Assembly (NCBI GenBank): GCA_014529385.2 | Contig: CM043953.1 | Location: 71,151,372 to 71,215,371, forward strand | Reading direction: 5' to 3' | Length of the DNA: 64,000 bases | DNA from: Adiantum capillus-veneris | Lineage: Eukaryota; Streptophyta; Polypodiopsida; Polypodiales; Pteridaceae | In this document: positions 10,393-21,689 of the stretch, piece by piece | How positions within the stretch are numbered: the first letter of the stretch is position 1 | Layout: the number at the start of each line of letters is the position of its first letter | Notes under the pieces: model-generated | Databases searched by the model: none | The model's input: the letters and a program-made list of their open reading frames with translations, nothing else | Told to the model about the DNA's origin: nothing | Program-made: the position numbers and the translations under genes

Positions 10393-10785
10393 ATTAGACT
10401 CAAGATCCCCTCGAGTAGATAGTCTGCGCGCCTATTGGGGTATGGACTCTGCCTATGTCTCGTCTCTTCCTGTTGGAAGAGAGCCACAGATTGGCTTCCC
10501 AAGCTCTGCAAGCAGAGCAACTTAGTCGCATAGCATGGCATGATCACCATCTCCGCAAATCTCCAATGGTACAAGGCTTGCTCATACTGCTCTATCAGGA
10601 TATCAGAAAAAAGCAAAGAAGCTGGTCCCAGCCTGGCAAGGGCCATAAAGAGTACAAGAGATTTTACCACAAGGAGCAATACAAATTAGCCACTTTGGAT
10701 AATGTTCCTTTGCCGCTTGTAAATGGCTCTAGAGTAAAATGCTATTATCCCCCTAGTAAGCCATATAAAGCCATTCTAATATAGT
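10393..10785 (+). pseudogene. Ty3/gypsy Pol C-terminal tail
   Basis: After the integrase core the frames are short, but 10455-10784 stays open and ends LPLVNGSRVKCYYPPSKP, resembling the end of plant gypsy integrases (G-x-x-x-P-x-x-VNG-x-x-LK-x-Y). It stops with TAG near 10783. No chromodomain or clear polypurine tract follows, so the 3' LTR is not placed. Confidence 0.45.
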
Positions 10786-12344
10786 AGACAGCGACGCCAT
10801 GTAGGCCCCAAAGACTGGCACCCTTTTCAATATTTTTTTATTTCAATTAAACTTGGAGAAAACCTATAAACTTCTACAAGTTGTCCCACTTCTAATGGGC
10901 TGCAAATTGCTTACTCTAGCCCAATTTCAGTAGCATAACAACAGTAGAAGGCTTCTCAAACAAAATCACTTTTACAAACTTGGCGAGAAAATACAGCACG
11001 CTAAAATCTCTGTTTTTCGCCTCTAAAATGCACTGGAACACCAATTTACCAGTTCCCTAACTTCCTCGAAGCTCCTAGGACCTTCAGGCATCAAAAAAGG
11101 TCAAAACCCTAAACCTGCAAAAACTTACAGCAAGCTGTAATTCTCTGTTTTGGGATTCCTTTTGCATGCCGAACGCATCTATAGGTAGCCCTCGAGTTCC
11201 TGCACATGTAGGGCTACTTGCCCTTTGATTTAGAGGAGGTTTCCGGCGAGAAATCTCTCTAAATCAGTCTGTACATGCTTGGGATTAGTAGTTAGCTAAT
11301 TCGGTACATGTGCAAGAGGCTCTTGCCTCGGCAATTGCGAACAAACCCACAAAATTGTACATACAGATGGAAAGTCCTTGAGCTGGGTATCACGATTTTG
11401 TATTCAAAAGGGGAGAGAGGTGCATGAGAGCGGAATCATCGTGCTACATAACACAGAGAAGAAGGCAAGCTTTCCTTTAAAGCTGTAAAACTGCACCCAC
11501 TACTCACACACACATTGTGGCTTCACGATGAAGTGAAAGGCAGCCCCAAATCGATTTGAGCACCCCCTTGGAGCTGAGCTACCTTGCAGATTCGCTCTCC
11601 AGCCGCCAAGTGTCCACTTTTCCCTTTTGGTCTAAATTCCTAGAACCCACCAACTTATGAAGTCTCGGCAAGGGGCCCGAATGACTTTCACTGAGCCTAG
11701 CCACCCTTTTACTAAACGAATTTCAGTGCCGATCGGCCCAACCATCTCGCGGAGACCTGGCCTTCATTGCTGCGGATGAAACTCTCAGCCATCGACCGTT
11801 TCACATTGGACATACAAAGTCCGACCATTTGTGACTTCAAAAAGAGGGTCACAAAAATTAAATAAAAATCAAGGGAGGGAAACCAACAAATAAAGTTAGT
11901 GATTGTCGCAGCCTCGTGACAATTTCTCAAATGATTGTTATTATAAGAAAGAAATACCTACGGCATACCAACAAGGGTACGATTGGGGACTCTCTTCTGT
12001 ATAATTTTCTGGGAGAGAGTGTCCACTTAATTTTGCCTAATCTTCTCTAAAACTCTGATTATCAGCCTGTCATTCATTCCTCAAGGCACATTCATCTACC
12101 ACCCCTCAAGGCACTGCAGACTGGTTGCAGGTTACTACTATAATAACAAACTCTTACTATACAGTTGGCAGTGGCCCAACTATTGCTTCTCGCAGAAGAC
12201 AGACACAGCTATAAGCTTTTGCAAGCAGGAAAAAGAGAAAAGAACTCCATGTTGTACTTAAGCAGCTAGAAGAAGTTTACCTACCAGAGTAACACAATTG
12301 CAGCAGGAGAAAAAATATACTGGTGGATCCAGTGCTCAAGCAAC
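10786..12344. other. No gene recognised between the gypsy tail and the PPR gene
   Basis: Only short open frames and no protein motif. The left part may hold the unplaced 3' LTR of the gypsy element. The right part (about 12100-12344) is where the PPR transcript's 3' untranslated region would run. Confidence 0.3.
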
Positions 12345-12444
12345 CTGCAAAAGCAGGATCGTATCAGCTTCTTCCAACTTAAACATTAAGTCAAGAAAAT
12401 TCAAAAATGCTCCATTAGGGAGAGAAGTTAATCAGTATAGATAC
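12345..12444 (-). other. Possible intron in the PPR gene's 3' untranslated region
   Basis: On the minus strand a GT in context cttaaag/GTATCT (end 12444) and an AG after a tttgc tract (tttgcAG/gttgc, end 12345) bracket 100 bp, beginning 116 bp past the PPR stop codon. Introns in 3' untranslated regions are plausible for plant PPR genes. Only consensus splice sites support this. Confidence 0.22.
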
Positions 12445-12560
12445 CTTTAAGAAGTCCACGGGTTGATCATCTGCTGTAATAGTTGTACAGAGAGCATCAT
12501 CCCAATAAGTTTGTGAAAAACACACCATACAGGAAGAGGATGAGAAATAAATAAAATAAC

Positions 12561-14828
12561 TCATCCACAAGCCACCGATAAATCAGCTTCAACATAGTAG
12601 TTGAAAGTTTGCATTCCTAGCCCAGCATTGCCATGCATTCGACAGTTAGCAAGAAGAGACGTCTGACTGGAAGTACGGGGTGAGAGAGGCATACTTTGGA
12701 GGAAGGACTCTGCATCATCTAGCTGCCCAACCCTGCCAAAAAGGTCCGTAATGCAGCTATAGTGTATTGCATTTAAAAATTCGGAATGACATCGCAACAC
12801 CGAACTAAACAATTTGCAGCCTTCCTCAAGTAACCCAGCATGTGTAAACGCCACAAGTATGTTTGTGAACACTGCTTCAGTGAGATGCAAGCCTTGCTTC
12901 TCCATGTAGTAAAAGCAGTCCTTGGCCATATTTGTGTTGCCATGCAATGCATACCCAGCAGTTATTGCACCCCACGAAACAATGTTCCTCTCTGGGAGCT
13001 CGTCAAACACTTTTTGTGCTTCTTGCAAGCATCCGCATTTGGCATACATACCAACCAATGCACTGCCAGCCAAAACATGAATTGGGTTCCCATCTTTTAA
13101 CATCTTATCGTGTGTAATCATCCCTTGGAAGATGGCTCCCATGTTTGCACACACTTTCAAAACATGTGAGTGTGTTACATCACTTGGCTCCACCCCACTG
13201 GTGTGCATCTCTTCCACAAATCTTAAAGCTGAGATATCATACCCATGACATGTGTAGCCTGCTACAAGTGTATTCCAAGAAACAGAATCTCTATCTGACA
13301 AATTGTTGAAGACCTTCCTTGCATCATCTAAGCTTCCAAACTTTACATACAGATTGATCAATGCATTGCCAACAACCACATCTGCCTCGAGTCCACTCTC
13401 AACTACTTGCATGTGTACCAGATCCCCCCAGTATGCAGCTTCAAAGGTGCTACATGATCTAAGAACACATAAGTACGTCGTCTTTACTGGTTTTACACCC
13501 TCTGCTTGCATTTGTTGAAAAAGATTAAAAGCACAAAGGTTTCGCCCTTGCGTGGCTAACCTGGCAATCATGGCACCCCAAGATACAATATCCTGATGGC
13601 ATATCATTTGGAAAACTTCTTGGGCCTCCATAAGGCTCCCACATTTTGCATACATGTCAGCAAGTGCACTGACAACAACATCGTTCGCTTCGAGTGCATT
13701 CTCCACAAATTGGTGATGTAAAAGCTTACCAGCTTCAAGGTTCTGCATGACACCACAAACCTTCAGAGTGGATGAAAAGGTGGCATCACTTGGCTTTAGA
13801 CCCTCCTCCTGTAATTTCGAGAAAAGACTAAGGGCGGAAAGATCTTGTCTTGCTTGGGCATATCCTCCAATCATGGCAGCCCAGGCCACTGCATCCTTAC
13901 AAGATAGACTGTCAAAGACTTTACGTGCCTCTAGAAGCTCCCCACAATTCGAATAAAGGCCAACAAGTGCACTTCCAAGAGCCAGGTCCGATTCATTCGA
14001 ATTGGTGACAAGATGATCATGTAAGATCATTCCTTGATCCAAAAGCTTCATGTCTAAACACGCTTTCAATACAAAAAGAAGTATAACACAATTGGGATGT
14101 ATGCCTTCCTGTTGCAGCTCTGCAAAAAACTCAATAACATGAGACGCTTTTCCATGCAAAGAGAATCCTCCAATCAATGCACCCCAGGATACCACATCGT
14201 GATCAGGCATGTCTCTGAAAGTTTTCACAGCCTCGTCTAAGCTTTTATTTTTTGAATACATGTCAACTAGAACATAGCCAACAGTTGTATCTGATCCAAA
14301 ACCCCTTTTAACAATCTCTGAATTGACAAAAAAGCCCCAATCTAAAGAGCCCGTAAGGTTGCATGCTTTCAATACACAGATATAAATGAACTTATCAGGG
14401 CTTATGCCTTCCTGCAGCATGCTATCAAAAAGTTCTAGAACATGAGCTACATGTCCCTGTTGGAAACGAGCAAACATGATGGCACCCCACATCAGCACAT
14501 TTCGACTCCTTGACCTCTGGAAAACTATGTGTGCCTCATCAAGGCTCCCCAATTTGGCATAAGCATGTACAAGAGCATTGCAAACTATCCCATCTGCAAT
14601 GAAATCGAGTCTGATGATGTGATCATGCACCACGCGACAAAACTGCAAATGACCGAGAGCAGTAATGGATGTTTTCAACAGCGACAAAAAGGTGGCTGTG
14701 TCAGGTTGCAGAGCTTCCTGTGGCATGGCGAGAAAGACATTGAGAGCCTTCCGGAACTCCCCGCACTCGGTGTGTCTTGCTATGGCGGCATTTCGAGCAC
14801 AAACAACAGGTGGGGATGCTTTGAACAT
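12561..14828 (-). CDS. PLS-type pentatricopeptide-repeat (PPR) protein, fern-like
   Basis: An intact 755-codon frame. PPR proteins bind organellar RNA and guide editing, splicing or stability in mitochondria or plastids. About six PLS blocks repeat every ~101 residues, marked near residues 110, 210, 311, 412, 513 and 614 by the motif (D/N)xVxWxxxI: NVLMWGAIM, DVVSWGALI, DAVAWAAMI, DIVSWGAMI, DSVSWNTLV, NIVSWGAIT. Each block also has an ALVxxYxKCGxLxEAxxVF helix pair. The C-terminus (from about 690) is an abbreviated E-like motif ending in LLANCRMHGNAGLG; there is no DYW deaminase, so any editing would need a partner. The ATG at 14828 is the first in frame, with an in-frame TAG at 14838-14840, so the N-terminus starts almost directly in repeats and no clear targeting peptide is visible; a spliced upstream exon is possible. 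The start is the least certain part. Confidence 0.93.
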   Translation of the reverse strand: MFKASPPVVCARNAAIARHTECGEFRKALNVFLAMPQEALQPDTATFLSLLKTSITALGHLQFCRVVHDHIIRLDFIADGIVCNALVHAYAKLGSLDEAHIVFQRSRSRNVLMWGAIMFARFQQGHVAHVLELFDSMLQEGISPDKFIYICVLKACNLTGSLDWGFFVNSEIVKRGFGSDTTVGYVLVDMYSKNKSLDEAVKTFRDMPDHDVVSWGALIGGFSLHGKASHVIEFFAELQQEGIHPNCVILLFVLKACLDMKLLDQGMILHDHLVTNSNESDLALGSALVGLYSNCGELLEARKVFDSLSCKDAVAWAAMIGGYAQARQDLSALSLFSKLQEEGLKPSDATFSSTLKVCGVMQNLEAGKLLHHQFVENALEANDVVVSALADMYAKCGSLMEAQEVFQMICHQDIVSWGAMIARLATQGRNLCAFNLFQQMQAEGVKPVKTTYLCVLRSCSTFEAAYWGDLVHMQVVESGLEADVVVGNALINLYVKFGSLDDARKVFNNLSDRDSVSWNTLVAGYTCHGYDISALRFVEEMHTSGVEPSDVTHSHVLKVCANMGAIFQGMITHDKMLKDGNPIHVLAGSALVGMYAKCGCLQEAQKVFDELPERNIVSWGAITAGYALHGNTNMAKDCFYYMEKQGLHLTEAVFTNILVAFTHAGLLEEGCKLFSSVLRCHSEFLNAIHYSCITDLFGRVGQLDDAESFLQSMPLSPRTSSQTSLLANCRMHGNAGLGMQTFNYYVEADLSVACG

Positions 14829-15040
14829 ACCCGTGTCCTAGAAGTTTCCTACCATTTGCTGTGAGCTCTACTGCAGGAAAGAGGGACCTCATCTGTGACA
14901 ACCAGCTACTCGGGCAAGCCAACCTGAGCTAGAGTGAAGGTCCCGTTTAGCATTCGTTCGGAAGCACACGTAGTCGGCGCCTTCGCGTTAGCTCTTCGGT
15001 TCAATCCCCCTTTGGTGTAAAACAAGCCTTAAGAGGAGAT
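14829..15040 (-). other. Upstream region of the PPR gene
   Basis: Probably leader or promoter. On the minus strand a different frame (14922 down) opens with ATG and encodes MACPSSWLSQMRSLFPAVEL, which has a hydroxylated, basic character that could suit an organelle presequence, but it is out of frame with the PPR. A sequencing or real frameshift, or splicing, would be needed to join them. Confidence 0.25.
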
Positions 15041-15940
15041 GAGAGCCAGGTTTAGGCGTACATTTGAAATTTTATTGCTTCTTACGCTTTTTATTTGGTT
15101 AAAAAAGATCTTAAAGAACACGGGATCAAAAAGAGAACGTTTAAAGCACTTAGAAGAAGGCCACAGTGCAGGACAAGATTATGGCGCCTTTGTGGACATT
15201 CCTGAAGCTTGGAGGCTGCACAGGGGAGCTAGCATGAAAGTGTAACAAAGCAGCTTCAATGAATGGGGGGAGAATTTCATATGCTTCAAGGATTCCTCTC
15301 TCAATTGGTCCCCCTGGCTCACGGAAGGGGTTCCTTGGACCCCTTTTGCAAGGAAGTTACACATCTGGTCAACAACAAAGGAATTTCTAAAGTTTCTCAT
15401 CTTTAGGATGATAGAAGCTTTTGCAGGAAGGATGTGGAGCTTGTAGTGATGCAACATAACTTGGGTACGTACGAAAGGCTTCTGATCGGTAGACTCTTGG
15501 AAGTGCTGACATCCTCAACTCGACATGTCTGTGGATCAGAAATTAATTGGAGAGCTTGGCATTGGCCGAAAGACAAAGTGTTCTTGCTTCCCAAGACCCA
15601 AAGTACCCATAATGTGCTGGTATACAAAGCAGATTGGTTTTCCCCACTCACCAGAATCTGGAAGAAAAACTAGTCAAAAGAGCGTTACAAAAAGAGTGTT
15701 AAGGCCATTTGGGAGATTAAATGGCCTAAATACATGAAGGTATTCATCTGGAAGGTGCTTTGGGGAGCCTTGCCTACTAGGATTAAGGTGTGTGCTAGAG
15801 GGCTCGGCTTTGACACTTTCTTTGGTAGTAGGTCGGCCTCTGAAGACCCTCTTCATCTGTTCACCAAGTGCCCTACCTCACGGGGGCTGGCCACTAAGGT
15901 TTGCAAATGGGTATGAAGGACTTGGAAGATCATCTTCTTT
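15041..15940 (+). pseudogene. LINE (non-LTR retrotransposon) 3' end with zf-RVT domain
   Basis: Fragments in different frames read as the C-terminus of a plant L1-type ORF2. 15681-15916 gives KSVKAIWEIKWPKYMK, then VFIWKVLWGALPTRIKV, with EDPLHLFTKCPTSRGLA, the RT-associated zinc-binding (zf-RVT) domain including its H...C pair. Upstream pieces (15290-15660) read like the preceding ORF2 region but are broken by stops. No RT catalytic core or poly-A tail is present, so the copy is truncated. Confidence 0.68.
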
Positions 15941-17225
15941 ACTGATGACCTGATCTTGGGAGGGAGTGGATTCCAAAGCCAGGTAGTTTTGGTGTGCACC
16001 CAAATTACTATATTTTGCTACTTGAACTAGGTCTAGAAGTCTAGGATCCTTCAGGTATTTGAGGCCAAACTGGTTGTAGCTCATTTTGATGATATTGTGT
16101 GTATGAGCACTGAGCTCATCCATGGTGTTGGAGCAAGAATGTAATCATGCATTGGGCTGCTTAGAACACTCAAGAGAGTAGGTTTATCACCGTTAGTTTA
16201 GTATCCTCTTTGTTTGTGTACAAGCATGTGTTGGACCCCAAGCCCCCTCAAGGCACATGTGGTGTTTGAGAGCAATTGTATTCTTTTCGAGTTTATATAA
16301 ACTCTCTCAACTCACAATTGTGAGTATGGAAAAAAAAAGGCATAGAAATAATTTATTTGTGAAAGAATTTGTTCAAAAATAAATTCATTTCATGAAATTG
16401 TTTTATTAATATTTATGTTATTAGACTTACCTTTCTTTGGAAAGCATTAAGATATTATTTTGTTTTAGTTATCAATATATCTTTTTATTTTATTTTGTTT
16501 TAGTTAACCAATGTGATCAATTTACTTTGTTGTTTAAGTGGGCTCGTGATAACGTATAAGGCATTTATGATTATGTGTGTATTTGGATAATACAATTTTA
16601 TATTAAAACAAAAAATGACATAAAATTGGAAGCGCTAATTAAAACCTACTCTCCATAACTCTTCTTCCCATTTAACTTTAGCATACCTCCGTGGCTCCTC
16701 GCTTTGTTTTGAAGCTTCAAAATTTTTTCTAAGACATAGGATACCTATTTTTCAAAACATCACATACAATCTTTTGAGAGCACCCTTTATGGATCCATTT
16801 ATTTATCATGATAAGCTCAAAAGTATGAAAAGACAATTTTTACAAACATTGCAGGCAATTTATAAATGTTCAATAGGATTTTTAGAGATCTATTTTTAAA
16901 TGCTCTTAGTATCTTATTCAAATGCTTAAAAACTGGAGACTTAAGCTACAAGATTAGTGTTGATGAAATGAACACATATCAAGCTCTTAAATAAAAAGAA
17001 TCTTTTAAAAACTAAAATATCAAGGAAACTTCAATCAATCAATACTTCACAACAAATGTATACTTAACTCGCTTCTTCACTTAGAAAGCCACAAAGTTTT
17101 GCCTCTTACAAAAGAATGTGTGTGTGTGTGTATGTGTGTGTTTTATTTTTGGTCAGCTAAAAAGGTCTTAGTGAACAAGGCATTAAGGAGTGCATTCATA
17201 AAATATCTATCCCATGATGTGAAGC
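15941..17225. other. AT-rich intergenic DNA, no gene recognised
   Basis: No sizeable conserved frame. 16230-16330 (tgttggacc... followed by a gtttatataaac TATA-like box) could be an LTR fragment, but no partner copy is visible. A short (GT)n run lies at 17117-17140. Confidence 0.3.
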
Positions 17226-17300
17226 TGTAAGGACATGGGTCCTACAGGCAAGGCCACCTGCACGGTCATATAGTGAGTACGCTAGGGGGAGGCTAGCGTA
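17226..17300 (+). repeat. Partial copy of a gypsy LTR start
   Basis: tgtaaggacatgggtcctac followed by gtacgctagggggaggct matches 17492-17560. It precedes the chromodomain relic, so two LTR-like starts bracket a short piece of Pol; likely a recombined or nested element. Confidence 0.6.
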
Positions 17301-17361
17301 CACACTGTCCGGCCGAAAAGATTTTGGATTCTCATGAGCTTCACACCAGACATCATGTCAG

Positions 17362-17491
17362 ACAACAGGTATTGGTAAAATGGCTAGATAGACTTGAAGA
17401 AGGCTCTACATGGGAGAATGTCTCCGCACTTAAGAAACGTTTTCCTACGTTCTTTTCGAGGACGAAAACGATTCTCCAAGGGGGGGGGTAA
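17362..17491 (+). pseudogene. Chromovirus (Ty3/gypsy) Pol C-terminus: chromodomain
   Basis: An open frame reads QVLVKWLDRLEEGSTWEN, then ALKKRFPTFF, and ends QGGG-stop, the aromatic-rich chromodomain core that can tether integration to modified chromatin. The TAA stop (17489-17491) abuts the LTR start at 17492, and the poly-G run serves as polypurine tract. Everything upstream of the chromodomain is missing. Confidence 0.75.
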
Positions 17492-17600
17492 TGTAAGGAC
17501 ATGGGTCCTACATGCAAAGCCACTGACACGATCGGACAGTGTGTACGCTAGGGGGAGGCTATAAGATAGCATGGTTGTGTGGAGACTAGCACACGCATTA
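17492..17600 (+). mobile_element. Start of a gypsy 3' LTR
   Basis: TGTAAGGACATGGGTCC begins right after the stop codon and poly-G polypurine tract of the chromodomain frame. The distal end is not defined. Confidence 0.6.
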
Positions 17601-17979
17601 CCACCGCCCTTTCAGAAGCAATAACTAATTTTTAATATTTTAATTTCCTAAGGTTTAGGAACAACTTCCTACCAAAAGATTAGCAATTTATACTTGAAAA
17701 TATCACTAAAACAACAAATAAAGCTCACAAAGTGTAATCTTAAAGCATCACAAAATTGACAATGAATACATTGAGTTGTCATATCAAGAGGAGAGAAACA
17801 CAATGCACTTAAAAAAACTTATAATTGGATTACCGGATTGCAAAATATGTCGATTACAAAGTAGCTGTGCTCCCTTCTTTACCCACACATACAAAGAGTT
17901 CTTTTTAAAAGCTCTTAAAAGTGACTTTTATACCTAGGGCTTCTAAAAGATGTGACTTGTATACTTAGGCCTTCTAAAA
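17601..17979. other. AT-rich sequence, no gene recognised
   Basis: May include the remainder of the LTR at 17492. Nothing else is visible. Confidence 0.3.
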
Positions 17980-18190
17980 AATGATCTTTAAACTTAGTTC
18001 CCATGGGTATTATACATTTGCATCAACAATGGTGGAACAAATCCACTTCCATCATAATGTGTGAGCTTTATGTATATTTACAACCTTTGGAATTAGAATA
18101 GGATTACAAATGAAGACATTAGCAAAGAATTGGCTAGATGGGGTATATGTAGTCAATGTCTCCAAACACTCCCCCCTTCCTAGCTCGTGT
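17980..18190 (-). mobile_element. Possible minus-strand polypurine tract and LTR start
   Basis: Reading minus, ggaaggggggag (18169-18180) is followed at 18168 by TGTTTGGAGACATTG, a polypurine/LTR junction layout. The adjoining minus frame upstream ends in QGMTRARKGG, like the (P)MTRARxK stretch of plant gypsy elements. The LTR's other end is unknown. Confidence 0.35.
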
Positions 18191-18412
18191 CATCCCTTGG
18201 CACGACCATGTGAGAATTGATATTTGGGTTGCTTCTCTTTGGGTGAAGAGCTTCAAAATTCTTTCAGTTGAGGACACTCCCTCCTTCCTTAAGTGAGTTA
18301 TGCCTTGTTTGTTTGTGTGGGTCAAGATACTCCCACTGTTCTTTAGATGTTCTTGACGATGATGGGCTTCTATCTTCGAGGCATCGTGTAAGGGACATTC
18401 AAAACTAGCCAC

Positions 18413-19227
18413 AAATCAAGTGACCCAAAATATGCATTTCTTCCTTGATGACCATAGAACAAAACAAAATGAAAATAACTTGAGCAATTGCAATCTAGAT
18501 TTGACCAAACTTCACTAGTAGACTTGAACTAGTACTATCCACAAGTGCAAGAGATGGCAGGTCATTCTAAGAAAAAGGTACACAGATCACGATTCAATAA
18601 TTTTTGCTAAGTTGACTTTTGATGACATGGCTTGGTTCAGCATGATGAATAGATCCTAGGGGTACCACTTGTGTGCTATTTGAGTCACGGGTTGGAAATT
18701 CAAGCTCTGTCTTGCAATTTTCAAAGCCTTGGATAAAAAATTGGTTTTGGCTAAGGTTTTGCCTTTTGAATTTTGGAGAGCTAATGAAATTTGTTGATTA
18801 TTACTCTCTTTGGAACAGATCTATGTGATCAATTTTGGCCTTGGGAGTGATACATGGATTATGATCCAACCTTTTTGGATTCTAAACATCATCTTAAGAC
18901 TGTTGGGCAAGTTGGATCAAAATTTGAGCATGAAAGGGAAAAGTTAATCCAATTTTAGTGTTTTGGTCACACTTGTGCAATTTTTTGTCCTTGGTTGTGA
19001 ACAAGATTTATAATTACATGATCACATAAAAGTTTATGTGATTACAATGTAGTTATCTAATTACACTTTACATGATCACGATTAAGCCGGTGATTGGTGA
19101 GCTTTTAACCCACCAAAATCCAGTTGAGAAAAATAAAAAACCATGCAGGCTCGTCGGGGAAACTCTAAACCCTAACATGCCCGCAAGATAATAAAAAGGG
19201 GGGGCCAAGCGGGCCCGCAAGGTATCA

Positions 19228-19232
<5 letters not shown>
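18413..19232. other. No gene recognised
   Basis: AT-rich, with no conserved frame and no repeat boundaries that I could find. Confidence 0.3.

Positions 19233-19284
<52 letters not shown>
19233..19284. repeat. (AG)n microsatellite
   Basis: Uninterrupted (AG)26. Confidence 0.97.
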
Positions 19285-19287
<3 letters not shown>

Positions 19288-19433
19288 TCGACAATGACCT
19301 TTGCAAGTATGTCGAGAAGAGGGAGGAAGTGAGGGGGTTGTGTGGGAGCATGCTCTACGTTGCAATGCGCAGCAGTAGCAGACCACATGACTCATGTGCT
19401 TGTATGTGTGTGCGTTGTGTGATAGGGTGCCTT

Positions 19434-19436
<3 letters not shown>

Positions 19437-19474
<38 letters not shown>
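19437..19474. repeat. (AT)n microsatellite
   Basis: Uninterrupted (AT)19. Confidence 0.97.
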
Positions 19475-19477
<3 letters not shown>

Positions 19478-20125
19478 TACATATAATTTATACGGCGTTG
19501 ATATGGCAGTGTCAACAACCTGAACGCCACATTTATGCATAAACACATGTTTTTAACAAACAACACATATATGCTGCTCAAATCTAAAGACTCTTTAAAT
19601 ACAAGCATCATATGGCCGCGGTACCGACCGATGCCCATATGTTTCCTTTGCATTGGGAAAGGAAGTTGAATCACCATAATGATACTAGTATCGCCACATT
19701 ATCGACGTAGTACCCATACGATGAGCCAATACTTACCACAACGATACCATATTCTCCGCATAATCAAAGTGATGCCCCTGTGATAAGAACCATATCGTAG
19801 AACGACTAATGCATGCACCCACATTTTTTGGCCAGGTATCCTACTGTTGTTGTGTATATATATATATACCATGCACACAAATTACTCGATCGATAACGCA
19901 ATCATGAAGAATATTTCATATAAAATTTTCACAATGTCTATAAATGTTTGTGTTGATTGTTTTTGTCAAAGTATCTCGCATCAAATCATCATGCATATAT
20001 TAAAAAAAGAGAATCACAATTATTTGACAACAATCTGTTGTTGAAATGTTTCTTCACAATATAATGTTATTTTTTGAGCATATTGAATATTGGATATCAA
20101 TTTATCACAAAATTAAAGTTCAATT

Positions 20126-20127
<2 letters not shown>

Positions 20128-20167
<40 letters not shown>

Positions 20168-20240
20168 GGATGCAAAACTTCAATTTCCCTCTCGCTCTCT
20201 CTCTTTTTCTCTCTCCCTCTAGGATGCAAAACTTGTAATG
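20128..20240. repeat. (TC)n microsatellite with duplicated flank
   Basis: (TC)20 at 20128-20167 is followed by ctaggatgcaaaactt, then a degenerate pyrimidine tract, then the same ctaggatgcaaaactt again (20163-20178 and 20218-20233), so the whole unit was duplicated. Confidence 0.85.
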
Positions 20241-20589
20241 AGCTACAAAAACAAAAATTGCTCAGATCATAGATTTAAGTAAATGAGACACAACTTTTGT
20301 ATATAACATCAAAACCTCATGCAGCTTCTTACATATGGAATTAAGAAAAGATAAAGCTCAATTTACATATGTATGAATCTTACAATTTCCTTGAAAAGCT
20401 CAATAATAAATATTTTACCTCAAAATTGGTAAATCATTCGTAAATTTAGATTCTACTATTAACTTAAAGGAGTAAAAAATATGGACATCTTGAAAGATTT
20501 ACTTCCCTTTTAAATTGAACTAGCAAAAACTAATCGCTTTCATAAATTATCTGTCATAAATGACCATGGGGAGAAAGTTGTACACCTTC

Positions 20590-21150
20590 CCTTAGCTTTG
20601 TACCATATTTTTATCAACCTTGGATAGAACTAGTGCTAGTAATCAAAATGTGAACCAATGTTTTTTTTTAGGTGTTACATGTTTTTAACTTGTATGGTTT
20701 GGAAGATTGTGCTAATGTATTTGATTATCCTTACCATCATGTTTCATGCCATATTTGGACATAACTAGTGTTAGCAATCAAAATGTGAACCAATGTCTTA
20801 TGATTTAGTATAATTTTTTGAAGTGTTTAGGGTTTTTAACTTGTATGGGTCAAAAGATTAATTCAATGTATTTGATTTGCGTTATCGTTATGGTTTGTGG
20901 CATAGTTTATCAACTTTGGACAAAACTAGTGTTAGCAATCAAAATGTGAACCAATATCTTATGGTTTAACATAGTTTTTTTGAAGTGTTTATGGTTTTTA
21001 ACACGTATGGTTTAAAAGATTGAGTCAATGTATTTGGATTTTGTTATCTTCATGGTTTGTGCCATATGTTTTCAACTTTGGATGGAACTATTGTTAGCAA
21101 TCAAAATGTAAAACAATGTCTTATGGTTTTGAAATAGTCTTTTAAATTGT
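20590..21150 (+). repeat. Tandem array of ~160-bp units (about 3.5 copies)
   Basis: The segment aatcaaaatgtgaaccaat recurs at 20641, 20776, 20937 and 21099, giving spacings of 135, 161 and 162 bp. Each unit also carries tttttaac-gtatgg and gtttgtgccata. Copies are diverged. No TIR or LTR flanks seen. Confidence 0.85.
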
Positions 21151-21181
21151 CACATATCGTTATATTTTGATATTCTAATAT

Positions 21182-21560
21182 GTGAAAAACTTAGATGCGC
21201 TATGCAGTAACATTTTAATCGTTTCTTTATTGACCAATGTGAAAATGATGCATGAACAAAGGAAAATCATCACGTGGGCCATTTGCAAAGAGTATATACA
21301 AATTGCACATATGCCACAATCTAGCAGATTAATGTCTTGGAGAATACAGAGTGCAAGTTGTTTGAACAAGGCCACCCTGAGTTATTAATGCCAATAGGTA
21401 TCAAAGAATTTGACTCGCATTATAATATCAGAACGGTGCTTGGCAACATGAAGATAGATTGCAAAGACTTGAAAAGAAGACATTCTCCACTTTGCCCAAG
21501 CGAGTCAAGATGGTGCAAGATACCCAACGTAGGGAGCCATCAGTGATAGATCGGATACCA
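21182..21560 (+). other. Unrecognised open stretch upstream of the kinase-like relic
   Basis: Two overlapping frames are open; one reads KRVKMVQDTQRREPSVIDRI with a plausible coding look but no family I can name. It may be part of the same decayed gene as 21690-22215. Confidence 0.25.
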
Positions 21561-21689
21561 ATGGATTGGGAACATTCATGTGCACATCATTGAATGCTAA
21601 GTGTATTTGATTGGCATTTCCCCACGCAGCCTTAGCAGAAGGTTCTAGGATTGGATAGGTTCTTTTTTATGTTTGCAACCTATATACCA

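Noticed and set aside
14945-15012. tRNA-like stretch with a ggttcaatcc B-box
   Set aside because: No matching acceptor or anticodon stem could be formed with the sequence upstream; chance B-box.
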